A stretch of DNA of 64,000 bases from Clostridia bacterium (GCA_017457225.1 JAFTHW010000001.1:24869-88868); one strand, 5' to 3'; positions 16,830-26,783 are shown, counted from the stretch's first letter. Notes: generated by a model not told the origin, from the sequence alone. Numbers and translations: made by a program.

Positions 16830-17469
16830 AAAACAAACGTTATTACAAAATGAAAAGGGCAGGTATTCGATGAAAGGATCTTTCACATGGGGCGTCCTGT
16901 TATTTTTCCTGCTTGTCTTTATCGATCAATTAACCAAAGCGTTGGCGGACGTGTACTTCAATCAACCCGACGCGCCCGATTCTCTCACGGTCATTCCCGG
17001 TTGGATTTTCTTGAGAATCGACTACAACGACGGAATGGCGTACAGTATGGGCGCGAATCTTCCCTCTTGGGCGAAGATCGGTATTATTGCGCTGACGGGT
17101 GTAATGATGGCGGTGCTCGCCGTCGTCTATTTTAAGGTCGACAAACGCCGTACGTTTTTCCGTATAGCGCTCGTATTTATCGTAGCGGGCGGCGTAGGGA
17201 ATCTGATCGATCGGCTCTATTATCAAGTTTGGAATCCCACTCCGTTTGGGGTTCGGGATATGGTGGACTTGAGCCGTTTGGGCTTTGCCGTTTGTAATTT
17301 TGCCGACTTCTTCATTTGCGGCGGCGCGATAGCGCTGGCGGCGGCTTTGTTGTTTTTCGACAAAGAGGCGATGTGGCCCGTAGGCAAGAAATACAAAGCG
17401 CTTGCAAAAGAAGCGAGGGAAGAGGAAGAGCGTAAACAAACGCAGAAAGAAAAGGACAAAACGAAGTAA
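16822..17469 (+). CDS. lspA: Lipoprotein signal peptidase (signal peptidase II)
   Basis: 215 residues with four membrane helices. The aspartyl protease dyad is D130 in GNLIDRL and D162 in NFADFF. RIDYNDGMAYSMG is the conserved beta-cradle motif. It removes signal peptides from Lgt-modified prelipoproteins. The protein is ~50 residues longer than the family average because of a basic N-terminal lead and a charged C-terminal tail. AAAAGGAAAA before ATG 16822 supports that start; ATG 16870 is the alternative. It overlaps pncB and the next gene. Confidence 0.94.
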   Translation: MAKKQTLLQNEKGRYSMKGSFTWGVLLFFLLVFIDQLTKALADVYFNQPDAPDSLTVIPGWIFLRIDYNDGMAYSMGANLPSWAKIGIIALTGVMMAVLAVVYFKVDKRRTFFRIALVFIVAGGVGNLIDRLYYQVWNPTPFGVRDMVDLSRLGFAVCNFADFFICGGAIALAAALLFFDKEAMWPVGKKYKALAKEAREEEERKQTQKEKDKTK

Positions 17470-18425
17470 TGGAAACACGCCTGTTTATCGCAGAAGAAAA
17501 CAAGAAGCGACTGGACGTCTTTTTAAGCGAACAGACGGAGGAATTTACCCGCTCCCGACTCAAAAAACTGATCGGGGACGGGAACGTTTTCATCAACGGT
17601 AAACAAACGGACAAAGCGAGCGCGGAAATCCGCGTAGGCGACTGCGTGAGAGTGGATATCCCCGAAGCGGCGGAATATACGGCGAAAGCGGAAAATATCC
17701 CCATCGAGCTCGTGTACGAGGATTCGGATTTTGCGGTGGTCAACAAACCGCAAGGTATGACCGTTCACGTAGGGAACGGGAACGAGAGCGGAACGCTTGT
17801 CAACGCCCTTTTGTACGCGCTCGACAGCTTGAGCGGCATCGGCGGAGTTCTCCGTCCGGGGATTGTACACCGCATCGACAAGGACACTTCGGGATTGCTC
17901 GTCGTGGCGAAAAACGACAAAGCGCACGTTTCGCTTGCGGAGCAAATTGCGGAAAAAACCTGCCATAGAACGTATTATGCGCTTTTAGAGGGGAATTTAA
18001 AAAAGGACAGCGGTCGTATCGTAACGGAGATCGGCAGACATCCCACCGATCGTTTGAAAATGGCGGTATTGCCTGAGGGAAAGGGGAAGATTGCGATCAC
18101 GGACTTTGAAAGCGTACTTCATTTCGGCGGCGATTACACCCTTTGCCGGTTTGTGTTACAAACCGGCAGGACGCACCAAATCCGCGTCCACGCAAAACAT
18201 CTCGGTCACCCCGTTGTCGGCGATCCGATCTACGGCTATAAAAAACAAAAATGGAACGTAAACGGCCAACTCTTGCACGCGCAAAAATTAGAGCTCACTC
18301 ACCCCTCAAGCGGGGAGCGAATGACGTTCACCGCGCCCCTGCCCCCCGTGTTTTTAGAAGTTTTACAAAAACTTTCCCGGCAATACGGCGTGGATTTGAC
18401 GGAAATTGGCGACTTGTTCGGTTGA
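17469..18425 (+). CDS. RluA-family pseudouridine synthase (RluD-like)
   Basis: 318 residues. The N-terminal S4 RNA-binding domain (residues ~13-60) is followed by the RluA catalytic domain with HRIDKDTSG (135-143; D138 is the catalytic aspartate) and GRTHQIRVHAKHLGHPV. It isomerises uridines in 23S rRNA, by analogy positions such as 1911/1915/1917. It starts in a TAATG overlap with lspA, a classic lspA-rluD arrangement in Bacillota. Confidence 0.94.
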   Translation: METRLFIAEENKKRLDVFLSEQTEEFTRSRLKKLIGDGNVFINGKQTDKASAEIRVGDCVRVDIPEAAEYTAKAENIPIELVYEDSDFAVVNKPQGMTVHVGNGNESGTLVNALLYALDSLSGIGGVLRPGIVHRIDKDTSGLLVVAKNDKAHVSLAEQIAEKTCHRTYYALLEGNLKKDSGRIVTEIGRHPTDRLKMAVLPEGKGKIAITDFESVLHFGGDYTLCRFVLQTGRTHQIRVHAKHLGHPVVGDPIYGYKKQKWNVNGQLLHAQKLELTHPSSGERMTFTAPLPPVFLEVLQKLSRQYGVDLTEIGDLFG

Positions 18426-18432
18426 GGAAATT

Positions 18433-19845
18433 ATGTTGAAAATCAAGAAAGTGAAACGCAATTCCATAGCGAAGTCGATTGGCTTAGAGGTCGGCGACGT
18501 CGTGCTCGCATTCGATGGGTATCCCTGCGAGGACGAGCTCGACTACCTTTACTATTGCGAAAGCGAGCGTTTCACGATGACCGTACGTTCGGTGCGCGAC
18601 GGCGCGGAAACCACAGTGGCGGTGGAGAAAGAAAGCGGAGCAGAACTTGGCTTGGAATTTGAAAAACAAACCTCGCTCAAAACCTGTCATAACCGTTGCG
18701 TGTTTTGTTTTGTCGATCAAATGCCCAAGGGGATGCGGGAGAGTTTGTACGTCAAAGACGACGACTATTCTATGAGTTTTACCTGTGGCAATTTCGTGAC
18801 GTTGACCAATCTTTCGGACGAGGCGTTGGAGCGGATTATCCGTTTAAAACTCTCCCCCTTATACGTATCCGTGCATACGATGAATCCAACTCTTCGCTGT
18901 AAGCTCCTTCGGAACCGTTTCGCGGGCAAGATTGTGGAACAGATCGAAAAACTCGTCCAAGGCGGTATCGAGCTGCATTGTCAGGCGGTCGTCGTGCCGG
19001 GCGAAAATGATGAGGAGGAGCTGGAAGCAACGGCAAGGAAACTCTTTTCGTATTATCCGATGGTAAAAGAGCTCGCCTGCGTACCGACGGGGATCACGAA
19101 ATACCGCGAGGGCTTGCACCCCATTCCCGACGTGGACAAAGCGTACAGCGAGAGTCTGTTAGATCTCGCGGATCGCTTGAACGCCGAATTCGGAGTCCCG
19201 TTTTTACAGCCTGCGGACGAATATTTCGTCAAGGCGGAACGGGAACTCAAAAGAGCGGAATTTTACGGCGATTTCGGACAGATCGAAAACGGAGTAGGCT
19301 TGACGACCAAATTCTTATTGGAGGCGTACGAAGCGCTTGATCATTTGACGGCAAGCGGAAATTACGCCTTGAAAAAACCAAAAAAGACGTTGCTCGTTTG
19401 CGGTGTGAGCGCGGCGAAAACCAACGCGGAGCTCGTCAACGCTTGCAATCAAAACATAATAGGTTTGAACGCAGAGCTTTTGCCCGTCGAGAACGAATTT
19501 TTCGGAAAGACGGTCACCTGTACGGGGCTGTTGACGGGCGTAGATATTTTATCGGCGTTGAAAAAATACCGCCAAACAAAAGATTTTGACGAAGTGGTGT
19601 TGGCAGGAGATACTTTAAAAGAATTTGAAGAAGTCTTTCTTTGCGGTATGACGCTGAAAGAGTTGAAAAAGGAGCTCGGATTTAACAATATTCGAGTCAA
19701 TCGAGAGGGCGGAGCAGGATTTGTGGAGATTCTCGGCACGCTCAAAGACAAAAAAAGAAAAGGAGGCGGTAGAGTATGGCAAACCCCCTTATCGCGTTGG
19801 TCGGTAGACCGAACGTGGGAAAAAGTACGTTTTTCAATAAAGTAG
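18433..19845 (+). CDS. DUF512 / PDZ radical-SAM-type protein
   Basis: 470 residues. An N-terminal PDZ-like domain (NSIAKSIGLEVGDVVLAFDG) is followed by a radical-SAM-like part with C85-x3-C89-x2-C92 (CHNRCVFC) and a DUF512 C-terminal domain. The family often sits beside der and is suspected to act in ribosome or RNA metabolism; no reaction is known. I start at ATG 18433 after GAGGAAATT. The last ~23 codons overlap der by 70 bp in another frame, longer than normal for this operon, so the extreme C-terminus may be a read-on tail. Confidence 0.88.
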   Translation: MLKIKKVKRNSIAKSIGLEVGDVVLAFDGYPCEDELDYLYYCESERFTMTVRSVRDGAETTVAVEKESGAELGLEFEKQTSLKTCHNRCVFCFVDQMPKGMRESLYVKDDDYSMSFTCGNFVTLTNLSDEALERIIRLKLSPLYVSVHTMNPTLRCKLLRNRFAGKIVEQIEKLVQGGIELHCQAVVVPGENDEEELEATARKLFSYYPMVKELACVPTGITKYREGLHPIPDVDKAYSESLLDLADRLNAEFGVPFLQPADEYFVKAERELKRAEFYGDFGQIENGVGLTTKFLLEAYEALDHLTASGNYALKKPKKTLLVCGVSAAKTNAELVNACNQNIIGLNAELLPVENEFFGKTVTCTGLLTGVDILSALKKYRQTKDFDEVVLAGDTLKEFEEVFLCGMTLKELKKELGFNNIRVNREGGAGFVEILGTLKDKKRKGGGRVWQTPLSRWSVDRTWEKVRFSIK

Positions 19846-21089
19846 CGGGCAGGAAGATCTCCATTACGGAGGATCGTCCCGGCGTTACGCGCGACAGACT
19901 GTATACCGATGCAAGCTGGCGCGGAAAACATTTTACGATGGTGGATACGGGCGGTATCGAACTGAAATCGGAAGATATTATGTGGAAAGAGATCGCCAAA
20001 CAAGCGGACGTAGCGATCGAGACGGCGGACGTTATCCTATTTTTTACGGACGGTAGAGAGGGATTGCATCCCTCCGACTACGACGTCGCGGATATACTCC
20101 GTCGCAGTAAAAAGCCCGTCATTTTAGTCGTCAATAAGATCGACGATTATTCCCCCGACAAAATCTTTGAATTTTACTCGTTGGGGTTGGGCGAGCCGTA
20201 TGCCATTTCCGCGGAACATTCCAAGGGTATCGGCGACGTTCTGGACGAAGCGGTTGCGATGTTCCCCAAGAACACAAGCGAACCCGTTCCGTCTTTGAAG
20301 ATTGCGGTCGTAGGCAAGCCCAACGCAGGGAAATCCAGCTTGGTCAACAAGCTTCTTGGGAGCGAGCGTAGTATCGTTACCCCTATGGCAGGTACGACGC
20401 GAGATGCGATCGACACCCTGTTTTACCGTGGGGATAAAGCGTATACGATCATTGATACGGCAGGGATTCGCAAGAAGAAAAACGTAGACGACGACGTAGA
20501 ATATTACAGCAATATGCGCGCGTTCGACGCCGTACGTCGCAGCGACGTTTGTCTGCTCGTTGTGGACAGCGGCGAGGGGTTGACCGAACAGGACGTCAAG
20601 ATTATCGGTTACGTACACGAACAGGGCAAACCGTCGGTGATCGTGATGAATAAGTGGGATCTCGTCGAAAAGGATACGCACACCGTCAACCGCTTTGAAG
20701 ATCAACTCAAAGAAGATCTGAAATTTATGGATTATTATAAATCCATCTATATCTCGGCAAAGACGGGACAAAGAGTGGAAAAAATCCTCTCGGCGGTAGA
20801 AGAAGTCTATGCGCACGCTTCTTTCCGAGTTCCTACCGGCGAGTTAAACGATCTGATCGGCGACGCGATCCGCTTGCAGGAGCCGCCCTCTTATTTGGGA
20901 CGGAGAATGCGCGTATTTTTCTCTTCGCAAGTTTCGGTATGTCCGCCGAACTTCGTGTTATTCGTCAACGACGAAGGCTTGCTCCATTTCTCCTACCAGC
21001 GGTATTTGGAAAACACCATTCGCCGCGCGTACGATTTTACGGGTACGCCCATCAAGATCACCGTTCGGGAGAAGAAAGAGGAGGATTGA
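19776..21089 (+). CDS. der: Ribosome biogenesis GTPase Der (EngA)
   Basis: 437 residues, tandem G domains with P-loops GRPNVGKS and GKPNAGKS, switch motifs DTGGIE and DTAGIRKK, and base-specificity motifs NKID and NKWD. A C-terminal KH-like domain ends in ITVREKKEED. It is an essential 50S assembly factor. Its ribosome site AAAGGAGG lies inside the end of the DUF512 gene. Confidence 0.97.
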   Translation: MANPLIALVGRPNVGKSTFFNKVAGRKISITEDRPGVTRDRLYTDASWRGKHFTMVDTGGIELKSEDIMWKEIAKQADVAIETADVILFFTDGREGLHPSDYDVADILRRSKKPVILVVNKIDDYSPDKIFEFYSLGLGEPYAISAEHSKGIGDVLDEAVAMFPKNTSEPVPSLKIAVVGKPNAGKSSLVNKLLGSERSIVTPMAGTTRDAIDTLFYRGDKAYTIIDTAGIRKKKNVDDDVEYYSNMRAFDAVRRSDVCLLVVDSGEGLTEQDVKIIGYVHEQGKPSVIVMNKWDLVEKDTHTVNRFEDQLKEDLKFMDYYKSIYISAKTGQRVEKILSAVEEVYAHASFRVPTGELNDLIGDAIRLQEPPSYLGRRMRVFFSSQVSVCPPNFVLFVNDEGLLHFSYQRYLENTIRRAYDFTGTPIKITVREKKEED

Positions 21090-21118
21090 TCTACGCATCG
21101 TAAAAAGGAGGGAACGCT

Positions 21119-21844
21119 ATGAAAATTTTAGAGTTTTCGGAATCTTGGTATCAATTTCTGATCATAGCGGTCGTATGCTATTTTATAGGCTGCTTCAATT
21201 TCGCGTTGCTCATTTCCCGTTCCAAAGCAAAGGACATCACGAAAATCGGGAGTGGGAATCCCGGCACGATGAATATGAGTCGGGAGTTTGGTTGGAAGAT
21301 TGGACTTCTCACGTTCTTTTGCGATGCCTTCAAAGGCGGAATCCCTGCGCTCATCAGCTATTTCCTGTATCGGAATTATGTGTTTGCAGGAACGGAAATG
21401 CTGGTTTCCGATTTCACGAGATATTTTTGCGGAGTTTTCGTCGTCATCGGGCATATTTTTCCCGTAACGATGCAGTTCAAGGGCGGCAAAGGCATCGCTT
21501 CCACACTCGGTCTGTTTTGGCTTTGTTTGGGCTGTGAAAAGTGGTGGTGGCTGTTGATCGGGTTTGCGTTTTTATGCTTTATCGTACTGTTCATTTTCCT
21601 GACCGAATGGGGGTCTTTGGGCTCGCTTTTGGGGGTTACGGGATTTAGTGTCACGCAAATGATTTTGTTCTTTTTTCGATACGGCGGAAATGCGCTCAAC
21701 GCATACCTGATATGCCTGTATTTAATTATATTCCTGATCAATGTATTGACTTGGTGTGCGCATCACAAGAATTTAGTCCGTTTGTTTTCGGGAGAGGAAC
21801 ATCATACTTCGCTCAAGAAATTAACGAAGAAAAAAGAGAAATAG
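21119..21844 (+). CDS. plsY: Acyl-phosphate glycerol-3-phosphate acyltransferase
   Basis: 241 residues, multi-pass. The PlsY motifs are GSGNPGTMNMSREFGWK (usually GSGNxGATN), FCDAFKGGIPA and GHIFPVTMQFKGGKGIA. It makes lysophosphatidate from acyl-phosphate, the first membrane phospholipid step. It follows der by 29 bp with AAGGAGG; der-plsY is a common neighbourhood. The Met for Ala change in the first motif (GTMN) is a mild departure from consensus. Confidence 0.92.
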   Translation: MKILEFSESWYQFLIIAVVCYFIGCFNFALLISRSKAKDITKIGSGNPGTMNMSREFGWKIGLLTFFCDAFKGGIPALISYFLYRNYVFAGTEMLVSDFTRYFCGVFVVIGHIFPVTMQFKGGKGIASTLGLFWLCLGCEKWWWLLIGFAFLCFIVLFIFLTEWGSLGSLLGVTGFSVTQMILFFFRYGGNALNAYLICLYLIIFLINVLTWCAHHKNLVRLFSGEEHHTSLKKLTKKKEK

Positions 21845-21876
21845 CGGTACGCTTCGTACCGATTGGAGGATTATCT

Positions 21877-23232
21877 ATGAACGTAATTATCGTAGGTTGC
21901 GGCAGAGTAGGCCGCACGCTTGCGGAAAAACTGAACGGGGACGGAAATGCCGTCACCGTGATCGATATGTCCAAGGACAAAATCAACGCGATCACCGACC
22001 GCTGCGACGTAATGGGCGTAGTCGGCAACGGCGCGACGCATACCGTACAAAGAGAAGCGGGGATTGAACGCGCGGATCTGTTTATCGCCGTCACCAACTC
22101 GGACGAATTGAACTTGCTCTGCTGTATGATCGCCAAAAAAGAGGGTAATTGCCGCACGATCGCAAGGGTCAAAAATCCGCAGTACAGCAAAGAGATGTCG
22201 TATTTGAAAGAGGAGCTCGGTTTGGCGATGGTCATCAATCCCGAATATGCGGCGGCGGAAGAGATCGCGCGCGTATTGCGTTTCCCTTCGGCGCTCACCA
22301 TCGAGCCGTTTGCCAAGGGAAAAGTGGAACTGATCAAATTCAAACTCCCCAAAGAGAGTATGCTGATTGGTATGTCGGTCAAAGAAATGGCGATGAAGCT
22401 GCGCCCCGACGTGCTCGTATGCACGGTGGAGCGCGGACAGGAAGCGTATATCGCAAACGGCGACACCGTGTTTGAGGAACGCGACGTCGTCTCCATCGTT
22501 GCTTCGCCCAAGAGCGCGAACGAGTTTTTTAAAAAGATTAAATACAAGGGCAATTCCATCAAAAACGCAATGATCGTCGGCGGCGGCAACGTCACGCATT
22601 ATCTTTGCGAAATTTTGGAAAAATCGGGAATTTCCCTGAAAATCATCGAGAAAGATCTCGCAACTTGCGAGGAGCTTTGTTCCAAATGGAAGCACGTAGA
22701 CGTGATCCAAGGCTACGGCTCGGATCGGGATCTATTGAAAGAAGAGGGGATCGAAAAAGCGGGCGCATTCGTAGCGCTTGCGTCCTTAGACGAGGAGAAC
22801 ATTTTGCTTTCGTTGTTTGCGAAAGAAGCGGGGAGCGGAAAGCTGGTTACGAGAATCAACCGTACCGATTACGGCAGAGTCTTGGATAAATTGGAATTGG
22901 ATACCGTCATTTGTCCCAGAGCGATCACGGCGGACACTATTTTAACGTACGTTCGCGGTTTGCAGAATACGAAAGGCAGCAACGTCGAAACGTTATACTA
23001 CGTAGTTCCCGATAAAGTGGAAGCTTCGGAGTTTAAGATTAAGGAAAACTCCCCGATTGCGAACGTTCCGCTCAGCGAGCTTCAGTTTAAAGAGGGCGTA
23101 TTGATCGCTTCCATCTTACGCGACGGCGAAGTGATCATTCCCCGAGGCTACGACGTGATACAGGCAGGGGATTCGGTGATCGTCGTTTGCAGACAAACGG
23201 GTTTGCGCGACGTTAGCGACGTTTTGAAATAA
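21877..23232 (+). CDS. trkA: Trk K+ uptake peripheral subunit TrkA
   Basis: 451 residues from ATG 21877 (TTGGAGGA ribosome site); an upstream extension in frame is not credible. There are two repeats of a Rossmann NAD-binding RCK-N domain (VIIVGCGRVGRTLAEKL and MIVGGGNVTHYLCEILE), each followed by an RCK-C domain. It gates the TrkH channel in response to nucleotides. A short hairpin GGTACG/CGTACC sits in the gap after plsY. Confidence 0.95.
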   Translation: MNVIIVGCGRVGRTLAEKLNGDGNAVTVIDMSKDKINAITDRCDVMGVVGNGATHTVQREAGIERADLFIAVTNSDELNLLCCMIAKKEGNCRTIARVKNPQYSKEMSYLKEELGLAMVINPEYAAAEEIARVLRFPSALTIEPFAKGKVELIKFKLPKESMLIGMSVKEMAMKLRPDVLVCTVERGQEAYIANGDTVFEERDVVSIVASPKSANEFFKKIKYKGNSIKNAMIVGGGNVTHYLCEILEKSGISLKIIEKDLATCEELCSKWKHVDVIQGYGSDRDLLKEEGIEKAGAFVALASLDEENILLSLFAKEAGSGKLVTRINRTDYGRVLDKLELDTVICPRAITADTILTYVRGLQNTKGSNVETLYYVVPDKVEASEFKIKENSPIANVPLSELQFKEGVLIASILRDGEVIIPRGYDVIQAGDSVIVVCRQTGLRDVSDVLK

Positions 23233-23245
23233 GAGGGAACGAAGT

Positions 23246-24691
23246 ATGAATTTTCAAATCATAAAACGCACGCTGGGATTTTTGATGCTGTTCGAGGCGA
23301 TCTTCTTTCTCGTCCCGACACTCACGGCGGCAATCTATTGGGAAAAGGAGTTTTTCGACTTTCTGATCGCCATTGGAATCTGTTTGGCGGTAGCAGGGTT
23401 GTGTTTATTCCGCAAACCCAAGAATACGAACATTTATGCAAAAGAAGGCTTCGTGATCGTAGCCTTGAGCTGGATTGCGCTCAGTTTGGTTGGCGCAGTT
23501 CCGTTCGTCACGTCAGGAGTAATTCCCTCTTACGTAGACGCGTTATTTGAAACGATTTCGGGCTTTACGACGACGGGATCGAGCGTGATTCCCTCGGAAC
23601 AATTAGAGAGTCTCCCGAAAAGTATTCTGATGTGGAGAAGCTTTACCCATTGGGTAGGCGGTATGGGCGTTTTGGTGCTGATTATGGCGTTTTTGCCTTT
23701 GAGCGGAGCAAGAAATATGCACCTGATGAAAGCGGAGAGCCCCGGTCCGCAAGTGAGTAAGCTAGTCCCCAAAGTGCGTTCGACGGCGAAGGTGTTGTAT
23801 CTCATTTACGCCGCGATGACGGTGTTGATGTTTGTTCTGCTCGTATTCGATATGCCCGTGTTTGACGCGTTGAATACGGCGTTTGCGACGGCAGGTACGG
23901 GCGGCTTTGCGATCAAGAGTGACAGTATGGCGGGCTATTCGGCGTATTCGCAAATCGTTACGACGGTGTTTATGGTCTTGTTTTCCATCAATTTCAACTC
24001 GTATTTCTTGATTTTGCTTGGAAAGATCAAAGAAGCGTTCAATTTGGAAGTGCGAGTCTTTTTGGGAATCGTATTCGCGGCGATCGCGGCGATCGCGTTG
24101 AACGTCTTGTTAACGGACGGATACGGGTACTCGGTGGGCGAAGCGATTCTTCATTCGTCGTTTTCGGTAGCTTCGATCATTTCCACGACGGGTTTTGCGA
24201 CGGAGAATTTCGATCTTTGGCCGGCGTTTTCCAAAACCATTCTCGTCTTATTGATGTTTATCGGCGCGTGCGCGGGGAGTACGGGCGGCGGCATCAAAGT
24301 TTCCCGAACGATCATTCTCTATAAGGGCGCGACGCACGAAATGAAGCGCGTGTTGCACTCCAAACAAGTCAAAAAGATCACGGTGGATGGACGGATCGTA
24401 GAACACGAAGTCGTCCGTAACGTGAACGCCTATATTATTGCGTATATACTTATCTTCGTCGCGTCCCTGCTATTGATTTCTTTCGATTGTCAGGACTTGA
24501 CGACGGGCTTTACGGCGGTTGCGACGACGCTCAATAACGTGGGACCTGGGCTTGGCGCGGTCGGACCTGCGGGGAACTTTGCGTTCTTCTCGGATTTTTC
24601 GACGCTCGTGTTGTCGTTCAATATGCTCGCGGGAAGATTGGAGCTTTTCCCGATCCTGTTATTGTTTGCTCCGTCCACTTGGCGGAAATGA
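23246..24691 (+). CDS. trkH: Trk/Ktr potassium channel subunit TrkH
   Basis: 481 residues, about ten membrane helices in four MPM repeats. The selectivity-filter loops are SGFTTTGSS, FATAGTGGFA, ISTTGFATENF and a degenerate TLNNVGPGLG. MRSFTHWVGGMGVLVL-like WRSFTHWVGGMG is the conserved link. It pairs with trkA 13 bp upstream. It is the last gene of the run that starts with lgt; a new promoter follows. Confidence 0.95.
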   Translation: MNFQIIKRTLGFLMLFEAIFFLVPTLTAAIYWEKEFFDFLIAIGICLAVAGLCLFRKPKNTNIYAKEGFVIVALSWIALSLVGAVPFVTSGVIPSYVDALFETISGFTTTGSSVIPSEQLESLPKSILMWRSFTHWVGGMGVLVLIMAFLPLSGARNMHLMKAESPGPQVSKLVPKVRSTAKVLYLIYAAMTVLMFVLLVFDMPVFDALNTAFATAGTGGFAIKSDSMAGYSAYSQIVTTVFMVLFSINFNSYFLILLGKIKEAFNLEVRVFLGIVFAAIAAIALNVLLTDGYGYSVGEAILHSSFSVASIISTTGFATENFDLWPAFSKTILVLLMFIGACAGSTGGGIKVSRTIILYKGATHEMKRVLHSKQVKKITVDGRIVEHEVVRNVNAYIIAYILIFVASLLLISFDCQDLTTGFTAVATTLNNVGPGLGAVGPAGNFAFFSDFSTLVLSFNMLAGRLELFPILLLFAPSTWRK

Positions 24692-24724
24692 TTTTGGGAA
24701 AATTTTACACGTTTATCAAAAAAC

Positions 24725-24754
24725 TTGACACGAAAAGTTGCTTTATGATATAGT
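24725..24754 (+). promoter_or_regulatory. Promoter of the O-antigen-ligase-like gene
   Basis: TTGACA (24725-24730), an 18-bp spacer and TATAGT (24749-24754). Confidence 0.65.
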
Positions 24755-24796
24755 AGTACATAGGGGTTCGTAGAATTCAAAACAGGGAGAATAAAG

Positions 24797-26227
24797 ATGC
24801 CTGAAAAACTTTATAACAACAAGATCATTGCATTGCTGCGAAAATGTATTGAAAGTCCGATCTATCCCGTGATTTTGGGCGCGGTATCTTTGGCTTGCTA
24901 CTTTTTGAATCTTCCGATCACGTCGATTATTATCTTCGGGGTCGTATGTACGTTTACGTTCCTGTTTGTGGAGGATACGCGTCCGGCGCTTCCCGCCGTA
25001 TTATTCGTGTTCTTGACGCTCCAATACCAATTCGATATCAAACCGTATCAAAGCGTTTTTGCCATCTGCGTATATGCGATCGGCGGAACGATTGCGTTGG
25101 GCTCGATCGTTTTCCATTTTTGCGTGTACAAACTCGACCATCACAAGCGAGAATTGCATTGGGGGTTCATTGCTCTAGCGCTCGCGTTCTTTTTGGGCGG
25201 TTTGTTCGGGAATCATTACGATTGGAGAAATTTGAGAAACGCAGTCGTATTCACGGCGAGTATTTGCGCGGTCTATTATTTTTTCACGTACACGATGCGG
25301 CACCGTGAGGACAACCTTTTGTACGTAGCCCGTGTTTGCGTAGTGGCTATGTTCATCATTGTCGCGCAGATAGCGGAGATCTATATCACCGAATACGATT
25401 TAGGAACGGCGTTGAGTTTGGATTGGAAAGGCAAAGTAGACCTTGGCTGGGGGCTTGGCAATTCCGCAGGCGAAATGATGGCGATGATGTTGCCTGCGCT
25501 GTTCTATTTGATTTATAAAGAAAAACACGGCTACTTATACAACATTCTTTTGATCATCGGCGTAGCGGCAATCTATTTTACGTTTTGCAGATGCGCGCTG
25601 TTGTTCACGATCCCCGCGCTCGCAGTTGGATTGACGGTAAATTGCATTATCGGTCGATATCGTAAGATCAATGCGTTGTTCGTGTTCTTGTTGTTGGCGA
25701 CCATCGGAGGGTTGGTGCTTTCCGTGTTCATATCCGGTCAGCAAGAAAAATATTTCGCGTACTTTATCGAAAAGAAATTGGACGACAGCAGTCGTTTCGA
25801 GATTTGGCGGGAATATCTGGGCTTCTTTAAAGATTCTCCCGTGTTCGGTGAAGGGTTTGCGGTGTACCGTAGAATCCACAACGACCATTTGGGCCCCGAA
25901 TATACGGGCTTAAAAGTGCTGAACGCGCACAACACAGTCGTGCAAATGCTCGGTTGTACGGGCATCGTCGGGTTCGTATTGTATCTATTTCACCGCGTAC
26001 AAACGATGTGGATCATCTTCAAAAAGCCCAATGTAGACAGGATCTTCCTCGGTGGCTGTATCATTATGGGCTTGTTGCTCTCTCTGCTCGATCCGTTGTT
26101 TTTCCGAGTCTATTTCCTCCTTTTTTACGGAGTCCTTTTGATGGTAATCGAGAAATCGTATATTGCTGACGTAGAAAAAGACAAGGCGGCAAACACGGAG
26201 TTGATAGAAGCAGAAAAAACTGAATGA
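24797..26227 (+). CDS. O-antigen ligase/polymerase (Wzy_C-like) family membrane protein
   Basis: 476 residues with ten or more hydrophobic helices. The large loop carries the Wzy_C pattern SRFEIWREYLGFFKDSPVFG then GFAVYRRIHNDH and LNAHNTVVQMLGCTGIVGF, with the conserved Arg and His of this glycan ligase/polymerase superfamily. It probably polymerises or transfers an undecaprenyl-linked glycan outside the membrane. No other polysaccharide genes flank it. Ribosome site GGGAG. Confidence 0.82.
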   Translation: MPEKLYNNKIIALLRKCIESPIYPVILGAVSLACYFLNLPITSIIIFGVVCTFTFLFVEDTRPALPAVLFVFLTLQYQFDIKPYQSVFAICVYAIGGTIALGSIVFHFCVYKLDHHKRELHWGFIALALAFFLGGLFGNHYDWRNLRNAVVFTASICAVYYFFTYTMRHREDNLLYVARVCVVAMFIIVAQIAEIYITEYDLGTALSLDWKGKVDLGWGLGNSAGEMMAMMLPALFYLIYKEKHGYLYNILLIIGVAAIYFTFCRCALLFTIPALAVGLTVNCIIGRYRKINALFVFLLLATIGGLVLSVFISGQQEKYFAYFIEKKLDDSSRFEIWREYLGFFKDSPVFGEGFAVYRRIHNDHLGPEYTGLKVLNAHNTVVQMLGCTGIVGFVLYLFHRVQTMWIIFKKPNVDRIFLGGCIIMGLLLSLLDPLFFRVYFLLFYGVLLMVIEKSYIADVEKDKAANTELIEAEKTE

Positions 26228-26261
26228 TCCCGTACACGGTAGGGGGTAAACCGATTCAAAA

Positions 26262-26298
26262 ACGGCAAAACGAGATTGTTTTGTCGTTTCTTTTTTTG
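26262..26298 (+). terminator. Terminator after the ligase-like gene
   Basis: ACGGCAAAAC / GTTTTGTCGT stem (one G-U pair) followed by TTCTTTTTTT. Confidence 0.75.
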
Positions 26299-26326
26299 GA
26301 AAATCTTGAGAAAGCGTAAAAATACG

Positions 26327-26355
26327 TTTACATTTGCAGAAAAAACGTGTATAAT
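26327..26355 (+). promoter_or_regulatory. ssrA promoter
   Basis: TTTACA (26327-26332), a 17-bp spacer and TATAAT (26350-26355). Confidence 0.75.
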
Positions 26356-26375
26356 AGTATAGGAAAATTGAATAT

Positions 26376-26737
26376 GGGGATGCAACGGCTTCGATTGCCG
26401 GTGAGCGAAAGGATAAGCATACCGCAGAGGGAAAGACTGCGTAAAAACAATCCGTTAAATATAAATGCAGATAGAAATGCATACGCTCTTGCAGCGTAAC
26501 TTCGTTTTATAAAACGAACGTCGCGCCCGATCTATCCGTCGGTTGGGTCAGCGGCGTCAAATTGACGGAAAAATCTTAAACGAATCGGAAAGCGTCTTTA
26601 AGATCATATAGCTTTCTGCGCGGTGTGAAGCGTGTTTACCCGCCACGCGCCGTTAAGAAATAATAGATAAACTAAGTATGTAGAAAGTTTTTTGGCAGCC
26701 GAGTAAGACGTCGGTTCAACTCCGACCATCTCCACCA
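26376..26737 (+). ncRNA. ssrA: Transfer-messenger RNA
   Basis: It starts GGGGATGCAACGGCTTCGAT and ends GGTTCAACTCCGACC plus ATCTCCACCA, the two halves of the tRNA-like domain. The CCA is encoded. The tag frame ends at TAA 26497-26499 and reads KNNPLNINADRNAYALAA, or starts one codon earlier. The exact resume codon is uncertain because the usual GCN is not obvious. The ALAA ending is the usual degradation signal. It rescues stalled ribosomes with SmpB. The 3' end is the junction to the accessory island. Confidence 0.97.
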
Positions 26738-26741
26738 AGTT

Positions 26742-26783
26742 AAACCTAAATTGAACCACCTACGGTTTGGTTTAGGTTTTTTC
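26742..26783 (+). terminator. ssrA terminator
   Basis: AAACCTAAA (26742-26750) / TTTAGGTTT (26771-26779) with an inner AACC/GGTT step, followed by T. Confidence 0.85.

Noticed and set aside
21712-21876. N-terminal extension of TrkA
   Set aside because: The extra residues overlap plsY and lack similarity to TrkA; ATG 21877 with TTGGAGGA starts directly at the Rossmann fold.
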